Assembly (NCBI GenBank): GCA_910591455.2
Contig: OU342821.1
Coordinates: forward strand, 9,672,280 to 9,736,279
Length of the DNA: 64,000 nt
Source: Pholis gunnellus
Taxonomy: Eukaryota > Chordata > Actinopteri > Perciformes > Pholidae
Reading direction: 5' to 3'
Notes under the pieces: generated by a model
The model's input: only the letters and a program-made list of their open reading frames with translations
Told to the model about the DNA's origin: nothing
Databases searched by the model: none
Shown here: positions 1 to 14,000 of the stretch, one piece after another
Layout of the letters: each line of letters opens with the position of its first letter
How positions within the stretch are numbered: the stretch's first letter is position 1
Translations under genes and position numbers: made by a program

Positions 1-1345
1 TCCAGGAGTCTTATGCAATATATAAAAGTTATATTTATATATGCTCTTTGGCATCCCAGAATCCTGCATGCATTCACGCGGCTTGTGTGACGATGCACAT
101 GAGCCGTGCACGGCCAACGACACCGGCTTATCCATAGAGCGAACCAGAAAACTCCCCACTCCAGTGAAACAAAACAGTATTCAATAACTCCGGGGAGAGA
201 GGGGAGAGAGGGGAGAGAGTGGAAGCCACTAATCACACAAGTCATGTTTTCCTCTGTCTCTTCATATCTTCATCCCCTCTGGGCAGTTTGTTGCTCTCCT
301 TTATGTTTTACCTCCAAAATGAAACGGGACAGCGCCTGCATAACAATTCCCACTCAGAATCAATCAATAGATGCACTGCTGCTTGCTAGTTACGTATGTC
401 ATTTCCCTTACCCTTTTCCTTTCATATAGAAGTGAGGTATTTGCGCCCCTGGGCAGGCCTGTTAAGAGCCAGTTCCAGGTGTATAAGGAAATACTGCTGA
501 GTTTGAATGGGGTCAGGGGTGAGGAGTTCAACTCTTTCAATAAATCAAAACAAGCTGTTGTGACAAGCGATTCCCTGCTATGACTGGGAGAGAAGTGTGG
601 GCTGTATGAAATATGTCTTTCAAGTGCAGCGATGGAGGCCTTTGACCCGATGAGTGCAACAAAATGTATGTGTTTAGGTGCCTTTCACTCAGCAGCTTAA
701 CGGCCAGTTAGTTTTTCAGAGCGGCTGACAGGTTTATCCTCCAATTTAAGAACAGACTGAGATGTACCGCCTGATACATTGCAGATGCTCCTGACATGTT
801 AACATCCCGCTGGTAAAATGTGTTTCATGGGTGTATGGGATGTATTTAGGATTGTAAATATGTAAGATAATATTTCACTTCTGAAGAGGAAGGAGATCAA
901 GAGGAAACTCTATACAGACGGACTAGAAAAAACAGGGACACATGGTCAGTTATTCAGTGTTTCACATCCCATAAAAGATGAAGAATTGTACTGTCACTGA
1001 TTAGATTTTAGTTTTAGTAAATGAACTGTGTAATATGTAATATGAGCTACATGTAATATCAAGATATAGATCAGAATATGTATGTAATATCTATTTATTT
1101 GCCTGCAGGAGTGATTCCTAGGAAACGATGCGTACATGATGCAATCCGGCATGACCGTTGTAATTCTATCTCAAGTCTCCCACGGTCGTATCAAGTTAAA
1201 TTACTACTAATGCAAACCAAGCATTTTTTTACTAGTTTGCATTAAAGGCATTCAACTGGCGAAACAATGTGATTATTGACTGACTTCTTTATCCCCGTTT
1301 AAATCTTGAGGATTATCCAGGCAGCATAGTCCTATTCTGACTAGA

Positions 1346-1844
1346 GAAGCCAATGCAAAAGTGTCTTAAAACTTGCTTTCGCTCTGCTGGAAAGCAAGGG
1401 ACAACTCCTCTGATTGCAAAAATAAGTCTGGTTGTATGGAGGTCTATGAGAAAATGACTCTACTTCACACTTGATTTATTACCTCAGTAAACATGGTAAA
1501 CATGAGTTTCTCAATCTCTAGTTTCAAATCTTCCTCACTACAGCATGATGTTCATTTAGTAAATGATGGTCCCATTTACAGTAAAAAAAAAAAGGCCATG
1601 AAGCGGAGTATGCTTTAGGGCGGGCTTAAAGGTCGACCAGAGCCGTATACGGCGTCTCTACGTCACTCCTCCGCATTACAAATATGGTAACTTTAATTTT
1701 TCTGGTTGCAAAAAGCCAAGATGGCGGCAGCCATAATCCAAGATGGTGACGGACAAATCGCAGAACTCAAGGCTTCAAAACTGCACTTCCCAAACCAATG
1801 GGTGACGTCACAATGTCTCTGTCTACTTCTTATATACAGTCTAT
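1346..1844 (+). repeat. dispersed repeat family A, copy 1
   Basis: About 500 bp that aligns along its whole length with 26941-27430. Shared blocks include GTGTCTTAAAACTTGC, TCTATGAGAAAATGACTCTA, ACAGCATGATGTTCATTT, ATACGGCGTCTC, AATATGGTAACTT, CAAGATGGCG, CAATGGGTGACGTCA and a final TACAGTCTAT. This copy is more diverged. It resembles a non-autonomous mobile element of fish genomes. I assign no class because no clear terminal repeats were seen. Confidence 0.75.
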
Positions 1845-4800
1845 TAGATTATCTTACTATAAAGCAAGGAATCAGTTCCCCCTTTCACACAGCCTGCTCA
1901 AGGCGGGACTGTCGCACCGTTATTCCGCCTCGCTGTTCTGTATGAACTGTATGGAGGCAGGAGGGGGGGGGGGGGGGCAGAGTTGTTCAGTCACTGAGCT
2001 GGCAGCAGAGGTATTCTCACATAGCCGATAAGATGTCTGTGTGGAAGGGACAGCCGGCACGGCGGAACGGGCGCTCTGAACCAAACAACGGGTAGCGACT
2101 TGCATCCTAAAAGAAATAATGGCAGGTGAACTGAGTGTTGAGGTTCTCTATCCGGAGGGTAAGGAACTCCCCGACATTGTTGTCTGCTCAATTCGCTGCC
2201 ATTCTTGGTTGAAAGGTTGAGGAATACGGGACATTTCTGTAAGCTGACGTTCGTGTGAGCTTTTTTGCACCCAAATGACGCATATACTTTAGAATTGCTA
2301 GAGGACGCAAAACAAAAAAACAAATACTTTGTGTTGTTTTTTCATTGAGCATTTTCTGTTCAAATACCCCTATTGGCGGGACATTATTTGTCAGTGCCTT
2401 TAAAAATGTGAATGAACACTGAACAAATCCCTGTTTTTCTCATCTGATTTTTGGCTGTTAGGATGTTTGTCTCTATTCCAGAAACAAAATTATTCTACAA
2501 GATGTTACATTAAAAACCTTTTTTTTTTTTAAGCAAAAAGGTGTCATGCAAATTTAAATCCAGGACTTAATCCAGGTTTGGCAGACGTTTCGCCCCTGCC
2601 TGCTCACCTCCCTACCAAGTGTGTGGTAGGTCTGGTCTGGATTTTAATGGCGCTGTATGACATGTGTGTACTCATGTCAGCGACTGCCCCAAACAGTTGT
2701 AAACTGGCTGTTTATGAGGGCGAGGTGCTGTGAAAAAAGCACCACGTTTCTTGACTTTCACACCATCTGGGGAAGAAAAAAAAAAAGCAAAAGAGGGCAG
2801 CAACCGCAGTGATGTAGTGCTCAGTGTGAAAACTGAGGGAGGGATGTTGGCCAGGTATGTGTAAGAATTAGCCTGGGGATTTAAATAGGAATGTCCAGTC
2901 AATCAGCTATAACTCTGAGCCTAAAATCTTATGTACACAGGGGTAGTTAAAGCATGGTTTATGTATTTAAAGTTTTCTAAATTCTCTTATGACTGCTTGC
3001 TAAATACATTTAAATCATCTTATTCCAAACTGTCTGACCGTATAATGTACTGTATATTCTGCACCAGTTTGTTCCAGCTCTCTATTGGAGATATAAGATG
3101 TGTTTTTTTGGCTGCACCATTCAGTCCAATGGAAATATTCTAGATGTCTTGTGCAACATTTTAGACACATTCTCCAACATATATGGCACATGTGTGAGCT
3201 TTAGAAACTTTGAGATCTCCACTAGATTTCAAAATAAAAGTCTGTGGGTTTGAACAAAGTTTGGCTGCACTGCGTGCCACCTGGGCATGGGTCACCAGTG
3301 ATGACAGTATAATAATGAAAACGTGAACAACTGCTGTTGTCTCTTTGTTTGCTCTTTTTTCTCAGAAAATATATAGGATCAGATGCTTAAGGGGACTGTG
3401 CACCAGAAAGAACTTAAAAATACCACCTTTAACACTTTTTAGTATTACACATATAAATATAAATGTGGTTCAGTCAGTACACGGTGCTGACTCTTAAACT
3501 GCAGTAGAGTATTAAGTGACTATTTCCCCGCTCCAGTACCGACAGCTACCCACACACTGACAAGTCAAGGTGCTTTGTGTGAGTTATGAGTTCATGTCAA
3601 CCTCTGTCATGAGCCGCAGCTCCATTTATTACAGTCTACCCACCACACTAAACAGCTCACTAACCGAGGGGTATTCACTTTAGCGTGGCCCTACCAACCT
3701 AAATAGCAAAAGACCCAAAGGTGAACCGTAATTGTCTGTGAAAAGAGTCAAACATGTCAAAGTACAGTAACCGTCAGAGCCTGTCAACCACACTGGCAAT
3801 TACACCACCACAAATATTTAAATTTGTGGTTTTGGAGCAGAGTTTGAGGGGAATCATGATGTGCTAAGCAGCTTGGGGTTGAGAAACATTGATGCATTCA
3901 AGTTCAGCCTGGAGGGGGGGAAAAAGTCAAGAAGAGCCGGCCGAAATGAAGGCCTCAGCCATCAGCGATATGTAAACATATCATTTTATTAAAGTCAAGA
4001 GTGCCAGGGTATGGCAGAGATTATACAGGGAACATGGGTTGAGATTGTATACATGGATTGGGTTACTGTACCTATAGAGCGCAGCAATAACCGCTTCCAT
4101 ATGCCAGCCTGAACATATGGCGCTTTTTTAAACATCATCCTTTACGTTGAGTGATGGCCGTGGTATTTCAGACAAACAGATATGGGGGGGGGTGGGGAGA
4201 CAAATTTCCAGGAGGTATTTACTTACAGTACAGTAAAGTATAGTGAGGCATGACAATACCCTAAAGTCAGAGCAGGGTAAGGGCGGGCAGCGGTTTAGTT
4301 ATACATCGGAACACTGGAAAAAACCTTAATTTCTGCCGCTATGGATACAACTAGAGTTAACTTTATGTTAAGTCACTCCTCCAACAATACTGCAGGCCTG
4401 CTGAGATTCAAATGCTTCCTGACAGAGTGTAAGAACTGGCAAGTCTCATCTGTCATAAATACTACTTCAGCCAGCAAGCAAGTTTTGTTGCTTATCAAAA
4501 ACCACCAGCGCCCGAAAGCTTGCCAAATTCCCAAACTGCTGTCAGGGCCTTTTTGATCAACAATATTTGTGTGTGGATGTCAGTAAAAGTCGAGGCAACC
4601 GTTGTGTTACCCTACTGACCCCTTTTAGTTTAATCTAGCACAGCGGCTGAAGGCTATTCAGGGAAAAATGGTATAAGGAACTTAGTGTTACATGCTATGT
4701 TTCTTACTCTATTAGTCTCACAACGCCTACATAATAGTAAATAAACTACTGGGTGGTCATCATGGGCGTGCGCTACATAAACACAACACTGGTGTAAGCA

Positions 4801-6416
4801 GCTCTTATCACCTCCCAGTCAGTCTCTCTTTCTCTTTGTTCTTGTCTCACTGTTCAGTGAAATTAAGCTAAAAATGCAGTCTGCAAAATGCGTGAGATGC
4901 AGACAGAACTTAAGACAGACACACCAAACAGCAAGTGTGCAGCGACGAGAGAGACGAGCGAGGCATAGAAAGATGTGTGTGTTCCTCTGGGCTGACCAGT
5001 GACCACTTCTGTTTGTTTGACTGTTGCCTCTCTGACCACTACTCTGACCAGACCGCTGCAAGAACAACGTTTCTCCAACAGCGAGGGCTGGGATGCAAAA
5101 CGGGTCATTCTGGTGAGTCTGGATACAACCAAATAACCTATAACTTAGAATTGATATGAAGTTATGTATAGGAGGACTGATTATAGTTAGAAGATTTGTC
5201 TGACTAATTGAATACTTAATTTTAATTGGAAAATCTCTTAAATAGTTTCTCACAAACAAACGCTACTAAATTTCTCTATGATATGACAAAAGAATATGTA
5301 TTTTTCTCGTCTTTGGATGACTTGAGACATGGTCCACAAAGTGCACTAAGATAGAAAAAACAAGACAGTGGGAGACTGAGTGCATGGCTCTGTGTGTGTG
5401 CTGTGTGTTATGCTGTAAGCACATGAGAAATCATTTAGGGTTAGAAAATGTTAGCTCTGGTTTGGCAGTGTGCGACAGTCGACCATTAATGCTTTCTCCG
5501 TAAACAATTTCCACACAAACAAATTCACTCAATATTTATTTCCCCACAGACACAGACAAGCATTAAAAACATGTATCCATTTTTCTTCACTATTGTTATA
5601 CTTTTAATGCTCCGTGATCATATTGTTGTGGAGTTCAGCTTCTTTCAATTAGAATTTGATAACATGTCTGCTTCATATGGCAAGATATGATTCAACTACA
5701 GGTCAAGAGTGGTGATCTACACGAGGAGCGTTGTGTTTTACTGCAGCACAAGATCATTCATTTAAAAAAAAAAAAAGATGAATGATGCAGGTTCATCATC
5801 AAAAGTTGTTGCAGTGTACTTTTTTCAATCAATCCTGACAAACAAACATGAATGAGACTTCCACAAACACTAAATCTCTGGGAGTATAGTTTCCTTCATT
5901 GAAGCGCAATCTGCATCCAACCAGGCAAGTTGACGGGGAATAAATTATGGTGTGCAAACTGTTTTGTTAACTTGTTGTGGCAATAAAACTTATCATGGGG
6001 GAAAATAGAAACCCTCAACGATTTTCCACATACTGTAGGTCAGTCGGGAATCTGCAGGCCAAGCCCTGCAGGCTAATGGGATCATTACTCCAGAAGAGAA
6101 GTATGATAAATATGTGGCTTTTTCCTCTGAATCTGGTTTAGTTTGAAGCCTGGATGAATTTCAAGTAATCATAATTTAACTAAAGCTTGCAGCATTACAA
6201 TGTTATGTTTGTTTCTGGTCACTGCAACATCTCAGACTGACACTTCAGTAAATAATTAACTAAAAAAAATACAAAAAGCTCAATAATCACATCCTGAATC
6301 TGTCAAGACGTCCTTTTGCAAAGATTCAGAGAGACATGAGATGGTCACTGATAAGACTGCTCTCACACCTGACTGCAACATGGAAGTTGAGTACGCCGAC
6401 ATAATGGGCTTCTTTG

Positions 6417-6418
<2 letters not shown>

Positions 6419-6464
<46 letters not shown>
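6419..6464. repeat. (GT)n microsatellite
   Basis: 46 bp of GT. It is the first of a cluster with 6704-6777 (CA) and 6889-6934 (GT). The opposite orientations make this 500-bp block able to form CA/GT snap-back structures. Confidence 0.97.
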
Positions 6465-6466
<2 letters not shown>

Positions 6467-6701
6467 TCTGACCCCTCCAGGGATAATTAGGGACATATTT
6501 TTCTCCGATCTGTCTTGGGGGCTGGGGAGTGTGTGTGTGTGTGTGTGTACATTTTTGTGTTTGTGTGTTCATGCATATGCACATGTGCGTGCACCCTAAT
6601 GTGCCCCATCCAGTTCCTTGAACATGCCGATCCAACCTGCCCTCCGTATGTCTAAGACTAGTGCTTCTGGGCTGATTGCCCGTATCACTTTCACTCACCG
6701 G

Positions 6702-6703
<2 letters not shown>

Positions 6704-6782
<79 letters not shown>

Positions 6783-6792
6783 ACACACACAC
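6704..6792. repeat. (CA)n microsatellite
   Basis: CA run to 6777, one G interruption at 6778, then CA again to 6792. It is in inverse orientation to the GT runs on both sides. Confidence 0.97.
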
Positions 6793-6884
6793 ATGAATAC
6801 ACACAGAGGCACACACCTTTTTAGACCAAGCCCTTGTAAAGGCACCTCCTCAGGGACGCGTCGTGAAATGTACTCCTTGTTAGG

Positions 6885-6888
<4 letters not shown>

Positions 6889-6934
<46 letters not shown>
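6889..6934. repeat. (GT)n microsatellite
   Basis: 46 bp of uninterrupted GT, about 100 bp from the CA run at 6704. Confidence 0.97.
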
Positions 6935-6935
<1 letters not shown>

Positions 6936-7619
6936 TGCTTTTCCTCAGCTGTTTCCTGTCAGCTCTGAGACCAACAGACTGTGAAGGCCTCTCTCTCTCT
7001 GCTCCAACTTTGCAGCGTCTCTGCTTCTAAATGACCGAAGAAACGTTGGTGGAGGATGTTTCTGACGATGTCATCACAGGGAAAATCTGACTGTGAAATT
7101 GATCGCACTAAAATGTGATCCCCTGTCCTCCATACATATCCCATAACAAGCTAGATCTAATTTGGGGCGAGCAGATTCTTTCCAATGTGTATGCGCCCTT
7201 CACTGTAAAAATATCACACATTTTCTTAAGGCTTTTAAGGTTCCATTGACACGTCAACTAAAAGTCCATATTGTGCCATTAATGAGTGAGTGTGATGAAC
7301 TACAAATCCATGACTGCCAAATGGACATTATAGTTCAAGCGTTAAGCTGTGGTACGTTTTAATCAAATTACAATGGTGACACAATTATTTCTTTACATCC
7401 GATGAGAGATTTATGATGAACGGTGACATTTGTCCTGGATTTCTGTTTAATTTTCCCTTTCTTTGGTACATTGTATAATGTAACGATAATTGTTTATTCG
7501 TTAAATATTTCAGTTTTGCATTGAAAGTGTAATAAATAAAGTTATGAACACTTGAATATATATTACCTTGAGTGGAAGTCATGTTAAGTCATTATTTACA
7601 AAACAGGAAAAATTACGAA

Positions 7620-7860
7620 TAAATCAATAAGTAAAATAGCAACTATATTGATAACTGATTAATCGTAAGAAAAGTGATACGTTTAGTTATTTGTGTCATA
7701 TTTGACAGAAAACTAAATTACTTTGCACTTTGGTATGTTGTTCAAATAAAACAAACAATTTCAGTACATCGGTTAAGTCTGTAGACATTTTCAGATAGAC
7801 AAAAGGATTTATTGAATAATTGAGAAAATAATTGTCAGTTGCAGCACTATCTGACTGAAT
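7620..7860 (+). repeat. AT-rich dispersed repeat, family C-like
   Basis: Contains TTGATAACTGATTAATCGTA and GAATAATTGAGAAAATAATT followed by GTCAGTTGCAGCAC, the end word of the family at 34260-34630. Diverged and AT-rich, so its boundaries are approximate. Confidence 0.4.
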
Positions 7861-8332
7861 GTCTACTTCTTGGTGCAGGTACCCTTCTAGAAACATAGTA
7901 AAGTTTGGAGAAACCTGGCCACAAAATTTCAAACTACTTTTTCAATGACATTGTAATTTACCTGCAGATGTCATTTGCATGTATGTATATATCTTTAGGT
8001 TTGCGGCCTTTGTATTCTTTCTTCTGCTATTCAGTGCATAATTATTTTGAACTTCTGCACTGAAAGATGTCTTACCTTTGGCTTTTGGTTTTATGTCTGC
8101 TTGAAAACTGTTACATTTTTGACGTTCAATGTAAAGCGCTATCTTGTGTGGAGTAAATAATAATTAATTTGATTAAAAAAACAAAAATTGCAAAATAGCC
8201 CTGTCTTCTTATTCTTGTCTATAAGAACAATGCTTTGATTAAACAACCAAAGGCCGAACAAACCAACAGATTTCCCCAGAACAAAGACTGTCTGCCTTAG
8301 ATATAAATTGTCCAACCAAGAAACATGATTAT

Positions 8333-8364
<32 letters not shown>

Positions 8365-8368
8365 ACAC
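8333..8368. repeat. (CA)n microsatellite
   Basis: CA run with one T interruption near its right end. Confidence 0.95.
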
Positions 8369-9301
8369 AAAGATTCATCCGTGCTTCAGTAGACAACTTA
8401 GTGGAATCGTCTTTGCTGTTATCTGGTCCCTTTATACTCCCTGTTTTAAGTCAAGTCTCTTATCAGGCTCTTATGAGGTTGCTGCATAGTTATAGAGGAA
8501 TTCAAAGAATTGAAGTGACATTTCTAAAACTCTGAAAGGACTCAATCGGACCAGATGTCTGTTTCTGGTCAGTCCTGAACTGATAAAAGGATGTTTTATT
8601 GAGCCTCTGCTTAAGAGAAACACCCAAACACAACACTGTTTCATTTGGACACTCAGCTGATAAAGCGGTAGATCAATGGTTTCGTCTAGTCCAGTTTAGC
8701 AAAGTCAGCTACGCCGCTGATCAGTTGCTGAGCTGCTTTTCAACAGAAGAGGCAAATGTGTATTTGTCATAAAAAGTAAGTAAAATGTTTAGGGAAACAG
8801 AACATTGCAATAGTCACATCCAATACAGAAAAGAAGGATTGTGGAAATGTTGTTGTGTGTTGTTGATGGTTGTTTTTTTATATACAATTAAATAATATAA
8901 TTTTTAATCGGAAAGGAGCCTCGCAGATTAGAGAGAGAAAGCTAATCAGTGAGTTCCACCTCTCTCCCTGATCAACTGGGATTTCTGTCCCCTTTTTCTT
9001 GTTGTCTCTTTGTCTACAAGAGTTTTGTTAAGCTGCTCAGTTTGTTAAGCTGTCCTTTGCAGAAGTGCTCTCGTAACAAAAAGAGGAATTTAAGTCATTT
9101 TGTTGGAGAGATAAAAGTAATCTTATTGAGTGCTTTGATGAACGGAGACTAAACAAAGACCTAAAATACCTTCTTTTTAGTCTGACATTTTAGCCTGAAA
9201 CACTGGCATCTCTGGAGATAATCATTTAATACCACTGAAATATTATACTTTGTTTCTATTTCCCTTTTCCAGTTCATTTCTAGTACTTCGTTAGCACCAA
9301 C

Positions 9302-9476
9302 CTGCTCCAAAGGCGAAAAAGAAGCTCTTGTCGGGGTGTTCCTCGAGCAGTGCCTTGACCCTCTTCCCCATCCTCTCATTCCTCTTGTAGATGAGTTCCT
9401 GTCGAAAGTAGCTGTCGATCTCCTGGGCGGTCACCTGCTCGCTGGGTGGCAGTGTCACATTATTGAAGTTAGGGAC
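9302..9476 (-). CDS. trabd2a: trabd2a exon 4: second metal-site motif cut at donor
   Basis: 175 nt: VPNFNNVTLPPSEQVTAQEI, DSYFRQELIYKRNERMGKRV, then KALLEEHPDKSFFFAFGAG. It ends one base into the next codon (G|gttggt). In relatives the next codons are His-Phe, so the metal-binding His of FGAGH is in exon 5. No such exon was recognised between 1 and 9300. Confidence 0.96.
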
Positions 9477-11058
9477 CTAGAGGGTGCAGGGGTGATGGTT
9501 CAGTCAAGCCCACAAAGGTGAAAAAGGAGAAGAGGGAGAGGAGACTTCTTTTGTTTTGTGTTTCCCAGCGCTTTTCATTCCATTTTCACACAGTAAAAGA
9601 AACTCTGAAAACACATTAAAATGTGTTATTCAAACTGACCAAGGTGAACTGGGATTGTTAGGCGGAAGAATGGCAAACATAATAGAGAGAAAGACAAGGC
9701 ACGGATAATGGAAGGAAGCACAGAAGAAGTAAATTGGCAATAGAGAAGCTGATAGAAGGGACGGCGTAGGAGGAGGTGTGGGGGATGAAAGGTGGTCAGA
9801 GGGTTAGGGGTGAAGGTAAAAGGTCAAGGGTCGTGTCACTGGGACACTCCAAAAGGTCAAGGGGTCAAAATTACTCTTAGCTTATTAACTACATTGAAAG
9901 TAGTTAAAGTTCACTGCTACATAAGAAAAAAGAAGATAAGATGAGATGAGACTGACCTGTGAGGTGTCTTGATTGAAGATGATGGAGTTGAGATCTCCAC
10001 AGTTGTAGTGTCTGATGAGGTCTTCGGTGGTGTACGGGACCTGCAGGCTTCCTGCCCTTAAAGACTCCTGCTGTAATAACGTCTGGTTCAGGGCAAAGAT
10101 CACCTAGAATGAGACACTGGCAATTAGTTTATATATTTTTTACCCCCGATGGAACCCCCAAAGACTCTCTGGTCTCATGGTTGTATATTGATGCAGCGAA
10201 AGCAAGTAAATGTATGTGTATGTTCAAAAATTATAATTAATAATGCACGACTTTTCACCTCTAAAACTCATACAATTATGAATATGTTCACTCAAGTTAA
10301 AAAAAACGTCCTACTACTCAAGGAAGTAATGTTGCTCATGTTCTGGCACTTGAACGGGGATTATAGAAGGAAGCTGTGATATTAACTGACAAAAATGAAG
10401 AAAAATTGGTTTCAATTCAACAAGATTTGTTTCCTCTGTTACAGTTGATCACAGATGCAAACCTATCCAAACAAGACCAACAGTCCCGTGCCATGTTGGC
10501 CGAATTGTTGTTAATCATCTGGGGACCAGGAATCCGTGGAATAGTTATTGAGATATTTCAGTCTGGGCCGTCAACTGACTGACCGACCAACAAACCGACA
10601 TTTCCATCCCGAGAGCCACGCGGCTAGCATGGCCATAATCCACACGTGCATCTCGCACATATCTTTTTGTTACACCTTCTCGAGTGACAGAAACCTTGAT
10701 GTGATCTAAAACCCAAAACAGGTGGTTAACAGAGTGAAATACTTTACTGAACTATATAGCAAAGGAGACAGTTTGAGTTTTCCCCGCCGAACCCCTCTGT
10801 GCTCTGCTGCAGGGACTCGGCTATTGTGCGAGCGTGAAATCAGCCAGTGTTTGGTGAGAGGGCCCTGGTGAGCCTGCCGCCTATGATCAGTACCGCGAGG
10901 ACACACATATGCATAAATGCACACAAATACACGTGAACACATACACACTCTGAAGGTCCTATGGTCTGCGCATAGGCAGACTGAGACGGACACACAAAGG
11001 AACCACCGCCACTCACCTCAGCACATGCTCTCCCCTCTGATCTCCCCGCCATACACAA

Positions 11059-11092
<34 letters not shown>

Positions 11093-14000
11093 ACGCACAC
11101 GCACACCTTTCACCCTGCAAGCCATTGATCTTGAGCCCCATAAAAGAGGAAAGTTTGTATGGCTTATTTGTTTCTCAATGGGAGCAATCAGTCAAAGTGA
11201 AGATGTGTTTTGTCAGCTGTGGAACTATGTAAATGTCTCTACAGTACGTCCGCATGTTTTTACAATTCAGTGTGCATGTGTGTACGTATTTGTCTGTGTG
11301 CGCGCGTGTGCACTTTCAGATCTTTGCCAAATGAATTCTGTATTGATATGCATACCCGTACGCCAACCCAAGCGGCTGGTTTTTTTTTTGTTCATGTTCT
11401 GCTTTCTAAGGTGCTCTGATGACACTTTTCTCTGTCGGCTTGGCCCATTGTGGGAGCCTCGGTGCAGCAGAGGAGAGGAGGAGATGAGGGCAGCCTGGAG
11501 CAGATGCCTTCTTGTCAGGGGACAAAGAACCCCTCCGTCACCCTCTCTTCTCGTCTCCCCTGCGCTCCCTCCAGCTTTCATCGGCCGCGCATCAAAGTAG
11601 CGCTCTGCATATGAAAAGGGCCCCGTCTTTATGCCACGCAAATTAGCCTATCGCGCCCCTCCCCGACTCATTTCAGAAAAAACACCCTCACATCTGTGCC
11701 ACGTCCGTGAAGGAAGGCCCTCATCTGCAAGGTCTCCCCTTTTTTCTCAGCTCTCTCCTCTCCTCTTTCTCCGCTCGCCGTGCCTTTCAGCCCCTTAAAT
11801 TATGGCTGCTGAGGGAGGAGGAGGGAGAGCAGGGGGAGAGTGAGAGAGAGGGGGGGGGGGATCAGTCATAGCCGGTTAAAAAGAAAGAGAGTTTTAAAAA
11901 AAAAAAGGGGGAGGTTAAGGTATGTTAAGAGATAGACAGGAAGAAAACACAAGCGAGAAAGTGAGGGAGGATACAGAAAACAGGAGCGGAGAGAAAGAAA
12001 GAAAACCTTAATGAATGATTTCTTTCTTTCCACTGTGATCCTCCTCTTCTGTTAGTGCACTGTGGGTCAGCGGGTGCATTTTCCCACTCGGCTCCTTTCA
12101 TCAGGTCCCCCTGTTTCTTCTTCTCCTCCACCCCCCCCCCCCCACCCCCCCCGCCCCCCATCCCGCCCCCTCCAGCACGCACACACAGACACACAGACAC
12201 ACAGACACACCCCTCGCTGATATCAAAGCAAGCGGAGCCAATGAAAGTCAATAATTGTCCTTTGTCATGGAAATGCCGCCCCTTGTTGAGGTGGAGTGGG
12301 GTGGGTGTGTGCATCCAGAGCAAACATCATCACAGTCGGATTCCCACATGTGGAGATTTGAAGTGTTCGGGCGGCTCGGCTGAAAAAAAAAAAAAAACTC
12401 TCACTGCTCTCGCTCTGCAGCACGTTGCCTTCGTTGGAGATTTGCAAGAGAAGTAGCGAGCGTGCTTTGGGGAATATCTTTGAGAGGAGGATGCATTAAT
12501 CGCATTCATGAAATGGTTGATCAATTTCCAAAAAACATTAGCCAGTTGAGAACAGTAATATCAATTCATCAACCTATCATCAACTGTACGCACTAGGGCC
12601 TAATATCAATTTTCCAGCAGCGGCATCATTAGAAGTTTCACACAGTTCCACAAAAGCCGACTACACACTGAACACAAGCACCTGCAGCATAGTGAGTAGT
12701 AGCGCTCTCCCTTATTATTTGAAAATCGTTATTTGAACATCTTGTGATCGAGTCAAATTCAGATTTCATTTTGAATTCATTTTTCTACTCCACTGAGGTC
12801 GCACAAATGTCCACATCATTCTGCTATCATCGAGCTGATATCAAGTAGTCTGAACATTTCCATTGCAACGGCAACAAATCTGAGCCGTCACTCGTCAAAT
12901 ACGAGTGAGGCAGAAGTAGCAGAAGTAGCAGAACAAACGTCAATCTGGCAAACCAGTTGAGAAATCGAGGATGAAATATGAGGGACAAAATCTGAACTTT
13001 TTACAGTTTGTTTTAGTTGTTCAATTCATTCCAACTAGTTTGCTTTAAAACCGACAGCACTATTGAGCACAAAGCCCATCTTTTAACAGCAGGACAGGGT
13101 GACGGCACGACAGCCTGCACCGCTCGAACGCAGTTCAACACACGGCTGCTTTCGTGCTACTTCAGTTCCCTCCCCGGTACATTTCAACACTGCCGTCGTA
13201 TTCGGCATAACCACGAGTTATCAGTGAAGATAAGATAGCGTGAGGCATTTAATATCGGTGTGTCAGCAACACATTTTGCCTGCATGTATGGTGAACGTAA
13301 ACTGTCCCTGAGGTCCTGTCACTGTATGAATCTGGTGCAATGGGAGCAGCGTATAAACACAGAGATAAACTCCTTGTATGGTAAATTATTCTGATTGTAA
13401 GTGCTGGCAAAGGAGTTGGAGAATGTTTTCAGTAACTTCATTTCCTATTTAATTTTGATAAGACACTAAAGAGAAGCATGTGTGCGCCTGCATGCAGCTA
13501 TTGTTCTATCGATGTGTTTCCTCTTGTTTTTTCCGACTTGTGTGCGTGTTTGCGTGTGTGAGCAGAGAAGCACGTCTCTCCGGGTTGAGTTTCAAAAAGT
13601 AGCCGGTCCACGCTGTGTTGACAAACCATGTGCTCATACAGCCACACACACACACAAACACACAGCACTTGCAGCCCTGGCTATCTCCCAAATATAAATG
13701 AAGACTTCCAACAGCTCGTCTTGTTTCCTAACTCGCCGATGCTATCAGATTAATGCGACTCTGACTCGCTCTGTCATACATATTACGCACACATAGAAGG
13801 GTAAGAGAGGGGTAAGAGGGGAGCGAAGGACAGACAGAAAGAAAGAGACGGAGATAATGAGAGAAATGGACTCTCAGCACTGATGTTATCAGTGAAATGT
13901 CAGAGGAGGAGAGCACGGAGGCAGACAGAAGAAGACAGAGAAAAGGGTTCTGAGTTACTTATGAGTGATGTTATCAGTGAAATGTTAGTCGGAGCAGTCG

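Larger units (their letters stand above)
1..9301 (-). other. trabd2a intron 4 or 3' flank, no exon found
   Basis: This stretch should follow trabd2a exon 4. I looked for the expected HFxGNNTV block and the C-terminal QFxDLWVR block on the minus strand and saw neither. It contains one copy of dispersed family A (1346-1844), a cluster of CA/GT microsatellites at 6.4-6.9 kb, and AT-rich repeat remnants near 7.6-7.9 kb. Confidence 0.6.

Noticed and set aside
10917..11600. Longest translated frame in the window (227 codons, plus strand)
   Set aside because: It runs through a CA repeat and cysteine-rich low-complexity sequence, shows no domain, and overlaps equally open frames on the other strand. 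It is chance plus microsatellite.
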